Origin: an uncultured Paracoccaceae bacterium
GTDB taxonomy: Bacteria > Pseudomonadota > Alphaproteobacteria > Rhodobacterales > Rhodobacteraceae
Direction of reading: 5' to 3'
Length of the DNA: 64,000 bases
NCBI GenBank assembly: GCA_937146765.1
Contig: CAKZRP010000064.1
Coordinates: 62,001 to 126,000, forward strand
Shown: piece after piece, positions 8,210-17,509 of the stretch
How positions within the stretch are numbered: the first letter of the stretch is position 1
Layout of the letters: the number at the start of each line of letters is the position of its first letter
The notes under the pieces: generated by a model
What the model was told of the DNA's origin: nothing
Seen by the model: only the letters and a program-made list of their open reading frames with translations
Databases searched by the model: none
Program-made: the position numbers and the translations under genes

Positions 8210-9652
8210 GTGGCCAAGCAACCGATGCTGAAATTCGTGAACATCAATCGCGATATGCCCGAGAAGCGGACTGCGGAGACACGGCGGGAAGACTTCGACG
8301 AAATCTATGCCGAATTCGCGGCCGCCAAGGCGGAAGAGCAGGCCAGCCGATGCAGCCAATGTGGCGTGCCCTATTGCCAGTCCCACTGCCCGCTGCACAA
8401 CAATATCCCCGACTGGCTGCACTTGACCGCCACCGGGCGTCTCGAGGAGGCCTATGCCACCTCGCAGGCCACCAATACCTTTCCCGAGATCTGTGGTCGC
8501 ATCTGCCCGCAGGACCGTCTGTGCGAAGGCAACTGCGTCATCGAACAGTCCGGCCATGGAACTGTCACCATCGGGGCGGTGGAAAAGTACATCACCGACA
8601 CCGCCTGGGACCGCGGCTGGGTCAAGCCCAATGCTCCCCTTGCGGAGCGTGCGGAATCCGTTGGCATCATCGGCGCGGGCCCCGGCGGTCTGGCTGCGGC
8701 CGATATGCTGCGCAAGGCCGGCGTGCAGGTCACCGTCTATGACCGTTACGACCGCGCGGGCGGTTTGCTGACCTATGGCATTCCCGGCTTCAAGCTGGAA
8801 AAGGATGTGGTCATGCGCCGCAACCAGCTTCTGGCCGATGGCGGCGTCACCTTTGTGATGAACTGCAACGTGGGTCAGGACATTTCCTTTGAGGAGATCC
8901 GCGCCAAGCATGATGCGGTGATCATCGCAACCGGCGTCTACAAGTCCCGCGATCTCGCGATGCCGGGTTCCGGCGCGACCGGGATCGTCAAGGCAATCGA
9001 CTTCCTCACCGCCTCCAACAAGGTGGCGAACTTCGGCGATACCGTGGCCGAGTATGAGGATGGCACCTATAACGCCAATGGCAAGAAGGTCGTGGTGATC
9101 GGCGGCGGCGATACCGCGATGGACTGCGTACGGACCTCGATCCGTCAGGGCGCGACTTCGGTCAAATGTCTTTATCGTCGTGACCGCGCCAACATGCCCG
9201 GCTCGCAGCGCGAAGTGCAGAACGCCGAGGAAGAAGGCGTGGTCTTTGAATGGCTCTCCGCCCCGAAAGGCTTCACCGATGCCGGTGGCAAGGTTGCAGG
9301 CGTGATGGTGCAGAAGATGCGTCTGGGTCAGCCCGATGCCTCCGGTCGTCAGGCCCCCGAGGTGATCGAGGGCGCCGACTATGTCGAAGAGGCTGATCTG
9401 GTCATCAAGGCGCTGGGCTTTGAGCCGGAAGAGCTGCCGACCTTGTGGGACCAGCCGAACCTGCCCGTGACCCGCTGGGGCACCGTGAAGGCGGAGTTCA
9501 AGACCGGCGCGACCAATCTCGACGGCGTCTATGCGGTGGGCGACATCGTGCGCGGGGCCTCGCTGGTGGTCTGGGCGATCAAGGACGGGCGGGACTGCGC
9601 CGAGGCGATCCTTGCGCGGTTCAACGCCAAGGCCGCTGTCGCTGCCGAGTAG
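8210..9652 (+). CDS. gltD: Glutamate synthase small (NAD(P)H) subunit
   Basis: The 480-residue GltD feeds electrons from NAD(P)H through FAD and Fe-S clusters to the GltB subunit for ammonium assimilation. The N-terminal ferredoxin-like cysteines are in CSQCGVPYCQSHCP and CGRICPQDRLCEGNC. The FAD fold is at GIIGAGPGGLAAADML and the NAD(P) fold at VVVIGGGDTAMDC. The start codon is GTG at 8210 behind AAAAGGGA. The gene order is gltD, a small zinc-protein gene, then gltB, all on one strand with short gaps. Confidence 0.95.
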   Translation: MAKQPMLKFVNINRDMPEKRTAETRREDFDEIYAEFAAAKAEEQASRCSQCGVPYCQSHCPLHNNIPDWLHLTATGRLEEAYATSQATNTFPEICGRICPQDRLCEGNCVIEQSGHGTVTIGAVEKYITDTAWDRGWVKPNAPLAERAESVGIIGAGPGGLAAADMLRKAGVQVTVYDRYDRAGGLLTYGIPGFKLEKDVVMRRNQLLADGGVTFVMNCNVGQDISFEEIRAKHDAVIIATGVYKSRDLAMPGSGATGIVKAIDFLTASNKVANFGDTVAEYEDGTYNANGKKVVVIGGGDTAMDCVRTSIRQGATSVKCLYRRDRANMPGSQREVQNAEEEGVVFEWLSAPKGFTDAGGKVAGVMVQKMRLGQPDASGRQAPEVIEGADYVEEADLVIKALGFEPEELPTLWDQPNLPVTRWGTVKAEFKTGATNLDGVYAVGDIVRGASLVVWAIKDGRDCAEAILARFNAKAAVAAE

Positions 9653-9674
9653 ACCCGGACAGGGGAGGACCCAG

Positions 9675-10115
9675 ATGACACAGCATGAAGGGCGCTGCCT
9701 CTGTGGCGCCGTCAGCTTCACCATCCAGGACCTGCGCAAGGATTACGGCACATGCCATTGCAAGATGTGCCAGCGCTGGGCCGGATCTGCCCTTCTCGCC
9801 GTGACGGTGGAAGATGCACAGATCCGCTTTGAGGGTGAAGATCACATCGGGCGCTTCCAGTCCTCCGACTGGGCCGAACGCGCCTTCTGCACCACTTGCG
9901 GCACCGGTCTCTGGTATCGCGTGACCATCCCCGGCCCGCATCAGGGCGAGTACGAAATTCCCATAGGGCTCTTGGACAATTCCAACGGCCTCGAGATGAC
10001 CAGAGAGATCTTCATCGATCTCAAACCGGATGCTTTCGCCTTTGACGGCGACAGAGAACAACTGACCGAGGCGCAGGTCCTCGCGCTCTACGGGCAGACC
10101 ACGGAAGGAGCCTGA
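9675..10115 (+). CDS. GFA family zinc protein (CENP-V/Gfa-like)
   Basis: The 146-residue protein has the GFA (glutathione-dependent formaldehyde-activating enzyme-like) fold. Its zinc ligands are in CLCGAVSF, CHCKMCQRW and CTTCGTGLWY. It lies between gltD (22 bases upstream) and gltB (2 bases downstream), in the same operon. Members bind zinc and sometimes glutathione; most have no proven enzymatic role, so function stays unknown. A long frame that starts earlier overlaps gltD and is rejected because the family motif begins at EGRCLCG and a GGGGAGG ribosome site precedes 9675. Confidence 0.85.
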   Translation: MTQHEGRCLCGAVSFTIQDLRKDYGTCHCKMCQRWAGSALLAVTVEDAQIRFEGEDHIGRFQSSDWAERAFCTTCGTGLWYRVTIPGPHQGEYEIPIGLLDNSNGLEMTREIFIDLKPDAFAFDGDREQLTEAQVLALYGQTTEGA

Positions 10116-10117
10116 CT

Positions 10118-13100
10118 ATGACCAAATATGACGAGAATTGGGTTCGCGCCGAGGAAGCAAAGCGCAAATGGATGGCCGAAAACGGTCTCTATTCCGAGGA
10201 AGAAGAGCATTCTTCCTGCGGTGTGGGCCTTGTGGTCTCCATCGATGGGGCCAAGAGCCGCAAGGTGGTTGAGGCCGGCATCAACGCGCTGAAGGCGATC
10301 TGGCACCGCGGCGCGGTGGACGCCGACGGCAAGACCGGCGACGGCGCGGGCATCCATGTGCAGATCCCGGTGCCCTTCTTCTACGATCAGGTGCGCCGCA
10401 CCGGTCACAACCCGCGTGAGAACGAGCTGCTGGCTGTGGGTCAGGTCTTCCTGCCCCGCACCGATTTTGGCGCGCAGGAGACCTGCCGGACCATCGTCGA
10501 GACCGAAGTGCTGCGCATGGGTTACTACATCTACGGCTGGCGTCATGTGCCGGTGGATGTGGCCTGCCTCGGTGAAAAGGCCAACGCGACCCGCCCCGAG
10601 ATCGAGCAGATCCTGATCTCGAACTCCAAGGGCGTGGACGAGGAAACCTTTGAGCGTGAGCTTTATGTGATCCGTCGCCGCATCGAAAAAGCGGCAGCGG
10701 CAGCGCAAGTGGGCACGCTTTACATTGCGTCGCTGTCCTGCCGCTCGATCATCTACAAGGGCATGATGCTGGCCGAACAGGTTGCGGTTTTCTATCCTGA
10801 CCTGATGGACGAACGCTTTGAATCCGCCTTTGCGATCTATCACCAGCGCTACTCCACCAACACCTTCCCGCAGTGGTGGCTGGCACAGCCCTTCCGGATG
10901 CTCGCCCACAACGGCGAGATCAACACGCTTAAGGGCAACCTCAACTGGATGAAATCGCACGAGATCCGCATGGCCTCGGCGACCTTTGGCGACCATGCCG
11001 AAGATATCAAGCCGATTGTGGCCAACGGCTCGTCTGACTCTGCCGCGCTTGACTCGGTGTTCGAGGTTCTGGTGCGCGCCGGCCGCTCTGCGCCGATGGC
11101 GAAAACCATGCTGGTGCCGGAAAGCTGGTCCAAGCAGGCCGAGGAACTGCCGCAGGCCTGGCGCGACATGTATTCCTACTGCAACGCAGTGATGGAGCCC
11201 TGGGACGGTCCTGCGGCCCTGGCGATGACCGATGGTCGCTGGGTCTGCGCGGGTCTTGACCGCAACGGTCTGCGCCCGATGCGCTATGTGGTGACCGGCG
11301 ACGGTCTGGTCATCGCGGGTTCCGAGGCCGGCATGGTGCCGATCGACGAGGCCACCGTGGTGGAAAAGGGCGCTTTGGGTCCGGGTCAGATGCTGGCCGT
11401 GGACATGCAAAAGGGCGAACTCTACCACGACGTTGAAATCAAGGACAAACTCGCCCGCGCCCTGCCGTTTGGCGAGTGGGTCGAGAAGGTCAACGATCTG
11501 GACGAGATCCTCGGCGGCGTGCAGGAAGTGCCGCTGTTCAAGGGCGAAGAGCTGCGCCGCCGTCAGGTTGCCGCTGGCTATACCATCGAAGAGCTGGAGC
11601 AGATCCTCGCGCCGATGGCCGAGGACGGCAAGGAAAGCCTCGCCTCCATGGGCGATGACACGCCCTCTGCGGTTCTGTCCAAACAGTACCGTCCGCTGAG
11701 CCATTTCTTCCGCCAGAACTTCTCTCAGGTGACCAACCCGCCAATCGACTCCTTGCGCGAATTCCGCGTGATGAGCCTCAAGACGCGGTTCGGCAACCTC
11801 AAGAACGTGCTGGATGAAGACAGCTCGCAGACCGAGATCGTCGTGCTGGAAAGCCCCTTTGTGGCGAACTCCCAGTGGGACAAACTGGCAGAGAACCTTG
11901 GTTCCAAACTGGCCGAGATCGACTGCAGCTTTGCCGCCGGTCGCGGCAGCCTGCAAACCGCGCTGAGCCGCATCCGCGCCGAGGCCGAAGAGGCCGTGCG
12001 CTCCGGTGCTGGTCACATTGTGCTGACCGACCAGTTCTCGGGCGAGGGCAAGGTGGCGATGCCGATGATCCTCGCGACCTCGGCCGTTCACTCGCACCTG
12101 ATCCGTCAGGGCCTGCGGACCTTCTGCTCGCTCAACGTGCGCTCTGCCGAATGTATCGATCCGCATTACTTTGCGGTGCTGATCGGCTGTGGGGCCACTG
12201 TGGTCAACGCCTACCTTGCTGAGGACTCCATTGCCGACCGGATCGAGCGTGGCCTCCTGGATGGCACCCTGACCGAAAACGTGGCGCGCTACCGTGAAGC
12301 CATCGACCAGGGTCTGTTGAAGATCATGGCGAAGATGGGGATTTCGGTGATTTCCTCCTATCGCGGCGGTCTGAACTTCGAGGCGGTGGGCCTGTCCCGC
12401 GCCATGGTGGCGGAGTATTTCCCCGGCATGACCTCCCGCATTTCCGGGATCGGTGTGCACGGTATTCAGGTGAAGGCCGAGGAAATCCACGCCAAAGGCT
12501 GGACCATGCCCGAGGGTATCCTGCCCATCGGCGGCTTCTACAAGGCGCGGAAATCCGGCGAGACCCACGCCTGGGAAGCGACCTCGATGCATATGCTGCA
12601 GATGGCCTGCAACAAAGCCTCGTTTGAACTGTGGAAGCAGTATTCGGCCAAGATGCAGTCGAACCCGCCGATCCACCTGCGCGACCTGCTGGACATCAAG
12701 CCGCTCGGCAAGGCAATCCCGATTGAGGAAGTGGAATCGATCACCTCGATCCGCAAACGCTTTGTCACGCCGGGCATGTCCCTGGGCGCGCTGAGCCCCG
12801 AGGCGCATAAGACCCTCAACGTCGCGATGAACCGTATCGGTGCAAAATCCGACTCCGGTGAGGGCGGCGAAGATCCGGCACACTTCTTGCCGGAACCCAA
12901 CGGCGACAACCCTTCTGCCAAGATCAAGCAGGTGGCGTCCGGCCGCTTTGGGGTGACTGCGGAATATCTGAACCAGTGTGAAGAGCTGGAAATCAAGGTG
13001 GCCCAGGGCGCAAAACCCGGTGAGGGCGGCCAGCTGCCGGGCATGAAGGTCACCGACCTGATCGCCCGTCTGCGCCACTCCACCAAAGGGGTGACGCTGA

Positions 13101-14650
13101 TTTCCCCGCCGCCGCACCACGATATCTATTCCATCGAAGATCTGGCGCAGCTGATCTACGACCTGAAGCAGATCAACCCGCGCTGCAAAGTGACGGTGAA
13201 GCTGGTGGCCTCCTCCGGCGTGGGCACCATCGCGGCCGGTGTGGCCAAGGCGAAGGCGGATATCATCCTGATCTCCGGCCACAACGGCGGCACCGGGGCT
13301 TCTCCGGCGACCTCGATCAAATACGCGGGCCTGCCGTGGGAGATGGGCCTCACCGAGGCGCATCAGGTTCTGGCGATGAACAACTTGCGCGATCGCGTCA
13401 CCCTGCGGACCGATGGTGGCCTGCGCACCGGTCGTGACATCGTCATGGCCGCGATGATGGGGGCCGAGGAATACGGCATCGGCACCGCCGCGCTGATCGC
13501 GATGGGCTGTATCATGGTGCGTCAGTGCCAGTCGAACACCTGCCCGGTGGGCGTCTGCACCCAGGACGAGTCCCTGCGCGCCAAGTTCACCGGCAACGCC
13601 GACAAGGTGGTGAACCTCATCACCTTCTACGCTCAGGAAGTGCGCGAGATCCTCGCCTCCATCGGGGCGCGCAGCCTCGCGGATGTGATTGGTCGCGCGG
13701 ATCTTCTGGCGCAGGTGTCGCGTGGCTCGGCTCACCTCGACGACCTCGATCTGAACCCGCTTCTGATCACCGTCGATGGCTCGGCCAGCATCGTCTACAA
13801 CCGTGACAAGGACCGCAACGCGGTGCCGGATACGCTGGACGCCGAAATCGTGCGCGATGCTGCCCGTTTCCTGCAGGATGGCGAGAAGATGCAGCTGTCT
13901 TATGCGGTGCAGAACACGCACCGTACCGTGGGCACCCGCACCTCGAGCCATATCGTCCGCAACTTCGGGATGCGCAACAAGCTGCAGCCGGATCACCTGA
14001 CGGTGAAACTGCAAGGCTCTGCCGGCCAGTCGCTGGGTGCCTTTGCCGCGCCGGGTCTGAAGCTTGAGGTCTCTGGCGACGCGAACGACTACGTGGGCAA
14101 GGGTCTCTCCGGCGGCATCATCGTGGTGCGCCCGCCGATGGCCTCGCCGCTGAAGGCCTCCGAGAACACCATCATCGGCAATACCGTGCTCTATGGGGCA
14201 ACCGACGGTTATCTCTTTGCCGCAGGCCGCGCGGGCGAGCGTTTCGCTGTCCGCAACTCCGGCGCCAAAGTGGTGGTCGAGGGCTGCGGCACCAACGGCT
14301 GTGAATACATGACCGGCGGTGTGGCGGTGATCCTCGGCTCTATCGGCGCCAACTTCGGTGCGGGTATGACCGGCGGTATGGCCTATCTCTATGATCCGGA
14401 AGGGAAAGCTTCGGACCTGATGAACATGGAGAGCATCGTGACCTGCCCGGTGACGGTGGACCATTGGGAAGCCCAGCTGAAAGATCTGGTCGAGCGTCAC
14501 CACGCCGAGACCGGCAGCCGCAAGGCCGCGGAGATCCTGCAGCATTGGGACAGCGAGAAGGCCAACTTCCTGCAGGTTTGCCCACGTGAGATGCTGGACA
14601 AGCTGACTCATCCGATTGCGCTGGAGGCCGAGGCGGTCCCCGCGGAGTGA
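10118..14650 (+). CDS. gltB: Glutamate synthase large (glutaminase/FMN) subunit
   Basis: The 1510-residue GltB is full length. The mature N-terminus is expected at Cys in SSCGVGLVV (about residue 33, after a propeptide), the class II glutaminase nucleophile. The FMN synthase domain spans roughly residues 800-1200 and ends with the 3Fe-4S motif CQSNTCPVGVC. The C-terminal beta-helix (GXGXG repeats) includes GTNGCEYMTGG. It converts glutamine plus 2-oxoglutarate to two glutamates, with GltD supplying electrons. A strong terminator follows. A long reverse-strand open frame over this gene is only a shadow of its codon bias. Confidence 0.97.
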   Translation: MTKYDENWVRAEEAKRKWMAENGLYSEEEEHSSCGVGLVVSIDGAKSRKVVEAGINALKAIWHRGAVDADGKTGDGAGIHVQIPVPFFYDQVRRTGHNPRENELLAVGQVFLPRTDFGAQETCRTIVETEVLRMGYYIYGWRHVPVDVACLGEKANATRPEIEQILISNSKGVDEETFERELYVIRRRIEKAAAAAQVGTLYIASLSCRSIIYKGMMLAEQVAVFYPDLMDERFESAFAIYHQRYSTNTFPQWWLAQPFRMLAHNGEINTLKGNLNWMKSHEIRMASATFGDHAEDIKPIVANGSSDSAALDSVFEVLVRAGRSAPMAKTMLVPESWSKQAEELPQAWRDMYSYCNAVMEPWDGPAALAMTDGRWVCAGLDRNGLRPMRYVVTGDGLVIAGSEAGMVPIDEATVVEKGALGPGQMLAVDMQKGELYHDVEIKDKLARALPFGEWVEKVNDLDEILGGVQEVPLFKGEELRRRQVAAGYTIEELEQILAPMAEDGKESLASMGDDTPSAVLSKQYRPLSHFFRQNFSQVTNPPIDSLREFRVMSLKTRFGNLKNVLDEDSSQTEIVVLESPFVANSQWDKLAENLGSKLAEIDCSFAAGRGSLQTALSRIRAEAEEAVRSGAGHIVLTDQFSGEGKVAMPMILATSAVHSHLIRQGLRTFCSLNVRSAECIDPHYFAVLIGCGATVVNAYLAEDSIADRIERGLLDGTLTENVARYREAIDQGLLKIMAKMGISVISSYRGGLNFEAVGLSRAMVAEYFPGMTSRISGIGVHGIQVKAEEIHAKGWTMPEGILPIGGFYKARKSGETHAWEATSMHMLQMACNKASFELWKQYSAKMQSNPPIHLRDLLDIKPLGKAIPIEEVESITSIRKRFVTPGMSLGALSPEAHKTLNVAMNRIGAKSDSGEGGEDPAHFLPEPNGDNPSAKIKQVASGRFGVTAEYLNQCEELEIKVAQGAKPGEGGQLPGMKVTDLIARLRHSTKGVTLISPPPHHDIYSIEDLAQLIYDLKQINPRCKVTVKLVASSGVGTIAAGVAKAKADIILISGHNGGTGASPATSIKYAGLPWEMGLTEAHQVLAMNNLRDRVTLRTDGGLRTGRDIVMAAMMGAEEYGIGTAALIAMGCIMVRQCQSNTCPVGVCTQDESLRAKFTGNADKVVNLITFYAQEVREILASIGARSLADVIGRADLLAQVSRGSAHLDDLDLNPLLITVDGSASIVYNRDKDRNAVPDTLDAEIVRDAARFLQDGEKMQLSYAVQNTHRTVGTRTSSHIVRNFGMRNKLQPDHLTVKLQGSAGQSLGAFAAPGLKLEVSGDANDYVGKGLSGGIIVVRPPMASPLKASENTIIGNTVLYGATDGYLFAAGRAGERFAVRNSGAKVVVEGCGTNGCEYMTGGVAVILGSIGANFGAGMTGGMAYLYDPEGKASDLMNMESIVTCPVTVDHWEAQLKDLVERHHAETGSRKAAEILQHWDSEKANFLQVCPREMLDKLTHPIALEAEAVPAE

Positions 14651-14696
14651 TATGAAATCCCCGAGGATTAAGAGTTTCTCTTATTCCTGAAACTGA

Positions 14697-14730
14697 GCCC
14701 CGCTGTGCTTCGGCCTGCGGGGCCTTTTTT
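14697..14730 (+). terminator. Terminator of the gltD-gltB operon
   Basis: GCCCCGC and GCGGGGC form a stem with a 13-base loop, followed by C and six T. It lies 46 bases after the gltB stop. Confidence 0.85.
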
Positions 14731-14823
14731 GTGGCAGGCCAAGGCAGGCTCGCGTGGCGGGAAGGTGCCTGCGGCATGGTTTTCCCTGTTGGAGAGGACG
14801 GAGCCTCTGTCCTATAGAGGGAC

Positions 14824-15564
14824 ATGGCAAAGGCAGCGCGCAAGACATCATCCCGGACATCCCCCCTGAAGGCCCTGTGGCGCAGCCCCGCAGCGCTGGT
14901 GCGGCGCGCGCGTCGCTGGTTCTTGCGCGCAAGCCTCGCCCTTGTCGCCTTTTTCGGCCTGTCGATCCTCTTGTTCTCGGTGGTCAATCCGCCCACCACC
15001 CATACCATCGTCTCCGAGTATTGGCGGCTGGGGGCGGTGAAGCGGGACTGGGTGCCGATCGAGGACATGGCCCCGGTGATGGCGCGTTCGGTGGTCGCCG
15101 CCGAGGATGCGCGGTTCTGCGAGCATTGGGGGTTCGACGTCGAGGCGATCCGCTCCGCGCTTGAGGAGGGCGGGCGGCGGGGGGCTTCCACCCTGACTCA
15201 GCAGGTGGTCAAGAACGTCTTCCTCTGGCAGGGGCGCAGCTGGCTGCGCAAGGCGCTGGAGACTTTCATCACCCCGGCGGTGGAGGCCACCTGGAGCAAG
15301 CGGCGCATCGTGGAGGTCTACCTCAACGTGGCCGAAATGGGCGAGGGCATCTTTGGCGCCGAGGCGGCAGCACAGCATTACTTCGGCGTCAGCGCCCGGG
15401 ATCTCTCGGCGCAACAGGCGGCCCTGATCGCGGCGCTATTGCCCAACCCAAAGGAGCGGTCCGCCGCCAAACCCGGCGATTTTATGCGCAAGCGGGCGCG
15501 ACAGATCGCGGATGGGGCCGCAACGATCCAACGCGATGGCCGCGCCGCCTGTTTCGAGCATTGA
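14824..15564 (+). CDS. mtgA: Monofunctional peptidoglycan glycosyltransferase
   Basis: The 246-residue GT51 enzyme polymerises lipid II glycan strands. One membrane anchor lies near residues 33-53. The catalytic motif AAEDARFCEHWGFD contains the conserved Glu and His, followed by GASTLTQQVVKN and the KRRIVEVYLNVAEMG block. There is no transpeptidase domain, so it is the monofunctional class. The next gene, a GST, begins 80 bases downstream. Confidence 0.93.
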   Translation: MAKAARKTSSRTSPLKALWRSPAALVRRARRWFLRASLALVAFFGLSILLFSVVNPPTTHTIVSEYWRLGAVKRDWVPIEDMAPVMARSVVAAEDARFCEHWGFDVEAIRSALEEGGRRGASTLTQQVVKNVFLWQGRSWLRKALETFITPAVEATWSKRRIVEVYLNVAEMGEGIFGAEAAAQHYFGVSARDLSAQQAALIAALLPNPKERSAAKPGDFMRKRARQIADGAATIQRDGRAACFEH

Positions 15565-15644
15565 AGTTTCCCCGCCGGCAGGGCATTGCTGGGGAACGAA
15601 GCCTTAACCAGAACGCAGACCAACCGGAGAGCTCAGGACCGCCC

Positions 15645-16310
15645 ATGGCACGTCTCTATCATGTCCCCCTGTCCCCCTTCTGTCGCAAGGTGCGCCTGTC
15701 GCTTGCGGAAAAGAAGATCGAGGTGGAGCTTGTCGAGGAACGCTACTGGGAGCAGGAGGCCGATTTCCTGCGCCGCAACCCGGCAGGCAAGGTGCCGGTC
15801 CTGCGGCTTGACGGGATGCTGATGGCCGAAAGCGCGGCGATCTGCGAATATATCGAGGAAACCCGCCCCGATCCCTCCCTGATGCCCCGCAAACCCGCCG
15901 AGCGGTTGGAGGTGCGGCGTCTGGTGAGCTGGTTTGACGACAAGTTCCACAGTGAAGTCACGTCAAAGCTGCTCTACGAGCGGGTGAACAAGAAGATCAC
16001 CGGCCAGGGCTATCCCGACAGCACCAATGTCAAGAACGGGGCCAAGGCGATCAAGTACCACATCGACTATATGTCCTGGCTGCTGGATCACCGGCGCTGG
16101 CTGGCGGGGGACAGCATGACGCTGGCGGATTTCGCGGCGGCGGCGCATCTCTCCTGTCTCGACTATATCTCGGACGTGGACTGGAACCGCTCGGCAGCGG
16201 TGAAGGACTGGTATGCGAAGATCAAGTCGCGCCCGGCCTTCCGCTCCATCCTGGCCGATCAGGTGCCGGGCTTCCGCCCGCCGTCCCATTACGCGGATCT
16301 CGATTTCTGA
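15645..16310 (+). CDS. Glutathione S-transferase family protein
   Basis: The 221-residue protein has an N-terminal thioredoxin-like domain with [11 protein letters not shown] and [10 protein letters not shown], followed by the [11 protein letters not shown] glutathione-binding motif. The helical C-terminal domain holds the [16 protein letters not shown] cap. The reaction substrate is unknown. The start at 15645 matches family N-termini; an earlier ATG at 15561 adds 28 unlikely residues. It lies between mtgA and queG. Confidence 0.85.
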   Translation: MARLYHVPLSPFCRKVRLSLAEKKIEVELVEERYWEQEADFLRRNPAGKVPVLRLDGMLMAESAAICEYIEETRPDPSLMPRKPAERLEVRRLVSWFDDKFHSEVTSKLLYERVNKKITGQGYPDSTNVKNGAKAIKYHIDYMSWLLDHRRWLAGDSMTLADFAAAAHLSCLDYISDVDWNRSAAVKDWYAKIKSRPAFRSILADQVPGFRPPSHYADLDF

Positions 16311-16383
16311 GCTCCGCAAGAGGGGGCTGTCTGCCCCCTCCGGGCCTTGCGGCCCGTTCACCCCCGAGGATATTTCTGAAAAG

Positions 16384-17427
16384 ATGAAGGACCTCGGTGA
16401 GCTCAAGACAAGGTTGATCGCGCAGGCCCGGGCCGAAGGCTTTGTCTCGGCGCGGATCTGTCGGCCCTGGGATGTGCCCGAGGTGCCCGCGCGGCTGCGT
16501 GCCTTTCTGGCGGCAGGCTACCACGGGCAGATGGGCTGGATGGAGGAGCGTGTGGACTGGCGCGCGAATCCGGCCGTCCTCTGGCCCGAGGCGCGGTCGG
16601 TCCTGATGCTGGCGGAAAGCTATACGCCCGAAGAGGATCCGATGGCAGTGGTCGGTCTTGCGGACCGGGCGGCGATTTCGGTCTATGCCCGCGGCAAGGA
16701 CTACCACGATCTGGTCAAGAAGCGGCTGAAACGGTTGGCGCGCTGGCTGATTGCCGAGGCGGGGGACGCGGCGCAGGTCAAGGTTTTTGTCGATACCGCA
16801 CCGGTGCCGGAAAAGGCACTGGGCCAGGCGGCGGGGCTTGGCTGGCAAGGCAAACACACCAACCTCGTCAGCCGGGATTGGGGCAACTGGGCCTTTATAG
16901 GCTCTGTTTTCACCACTTTGGACCTTCCGGTCGATGCGGCTGAACCGGATCACTGCGGCTCCTGCCGGGCCTGTCTCACGGCCTGTCCGACCGAGGCCTT
17001 TCCAGCCCCCTATCAGCTCGACGCGCGGCGCTGCATTTCCTATCTGACGATCGAGCACAAGGGGCCGGTCGATCCCGAGCTGCGCCCCAAGCTTGGCAAT
17101 CGGATCTATGGGTGCGACGATTGCCTGGCTGCCTGCCCCTGGAACAAGTTTGCGGTTCAAGCCTCCGACCTACGGTATGCGGCGCGGGACGGAACGGTTG
17201 CGCCCCCGCTGGCGGAGCTTGCGGCCCTGGACGACACGGAGTTTCGCGCGCGGTTTTCCGGCTCGCCGATCAAGCGGATCGGGCGGGATCGCTTTGTGCG
17301 CAATGTGCTTTATGCCATCGGCAATTCGGGACTGGGGGAGTTGCGTAGGGTGGCGCAGGGCCTGTGTGATGACCCGGATGAGACCGTCGCCGATGCGGCC
17401 CGCTGGGCGGTGGCGCGGCTCTCCTGA
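16384..17427 (+). CDS. queG: Epoxyqueuosine reductase
   Basis: The 347-residue cytosolic, cobalamin-dependent Fe-S enzyme carries out the last step of queuosine tRNA modification. Two [4Fe-4S] motifs are visible, [12 protein letters not shown] and [13 protein letters not shown]. The N-terminal cobalamin-binding region includes [11 protein letters not shown] and the GWQGKHTNL block. A C-terminal HEAT-like region ([15 protein letters not shown]) is typical. The start at 16384 gives the family N-terminus; the ribosome site is weak. Other queuosine genes are not in the window. Confidence 0.93.
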   Translation: MKDLGELKTRLIAQARAEGFVSARICRPWDVPEVPARLRAFLAAGYHGQMGWMEERVDWRANPAVLWPEARSVLMLAESYTPEEDPMAVVGLADRAAISVYARGKDYHDLVKKRLKRLARWLIAEAGDAAQVKVFVDTAPVPEKALGQAAGLGWQGKHTNLVSRDWGNWAFIGSVFTTLDLPVDAAEPDHCGSCRACLTACPTEAFPAPYQLDARRCISYLTIEHKGPVDPELRPKLGNRIYGCDDCLAACPWNKFAVQASDLRYAARDGTVAPPLAELAALDDTEFRARFSGSPIKRIGRDRFVRNVLYAIGNSGLGELRRVAQGLCDDPDETVADAARWAVARLS

Positions 17428-17509
17428 TGCCGGGAATGACGCTAACGGAGTGGACGTGACGCTCAGAGGCGTTACACCCGCTCTGACGCGAACGAATATC
17501 GAGGATGAC

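Noticed and set aside
10088..14611. A 1500-codon open frame on the reverse strand over gltB
   Set aside because: It is the mirror of the gltB codon pattern in GC-rich DNA. It has no recognisable domain, while gltB has all its motifs.
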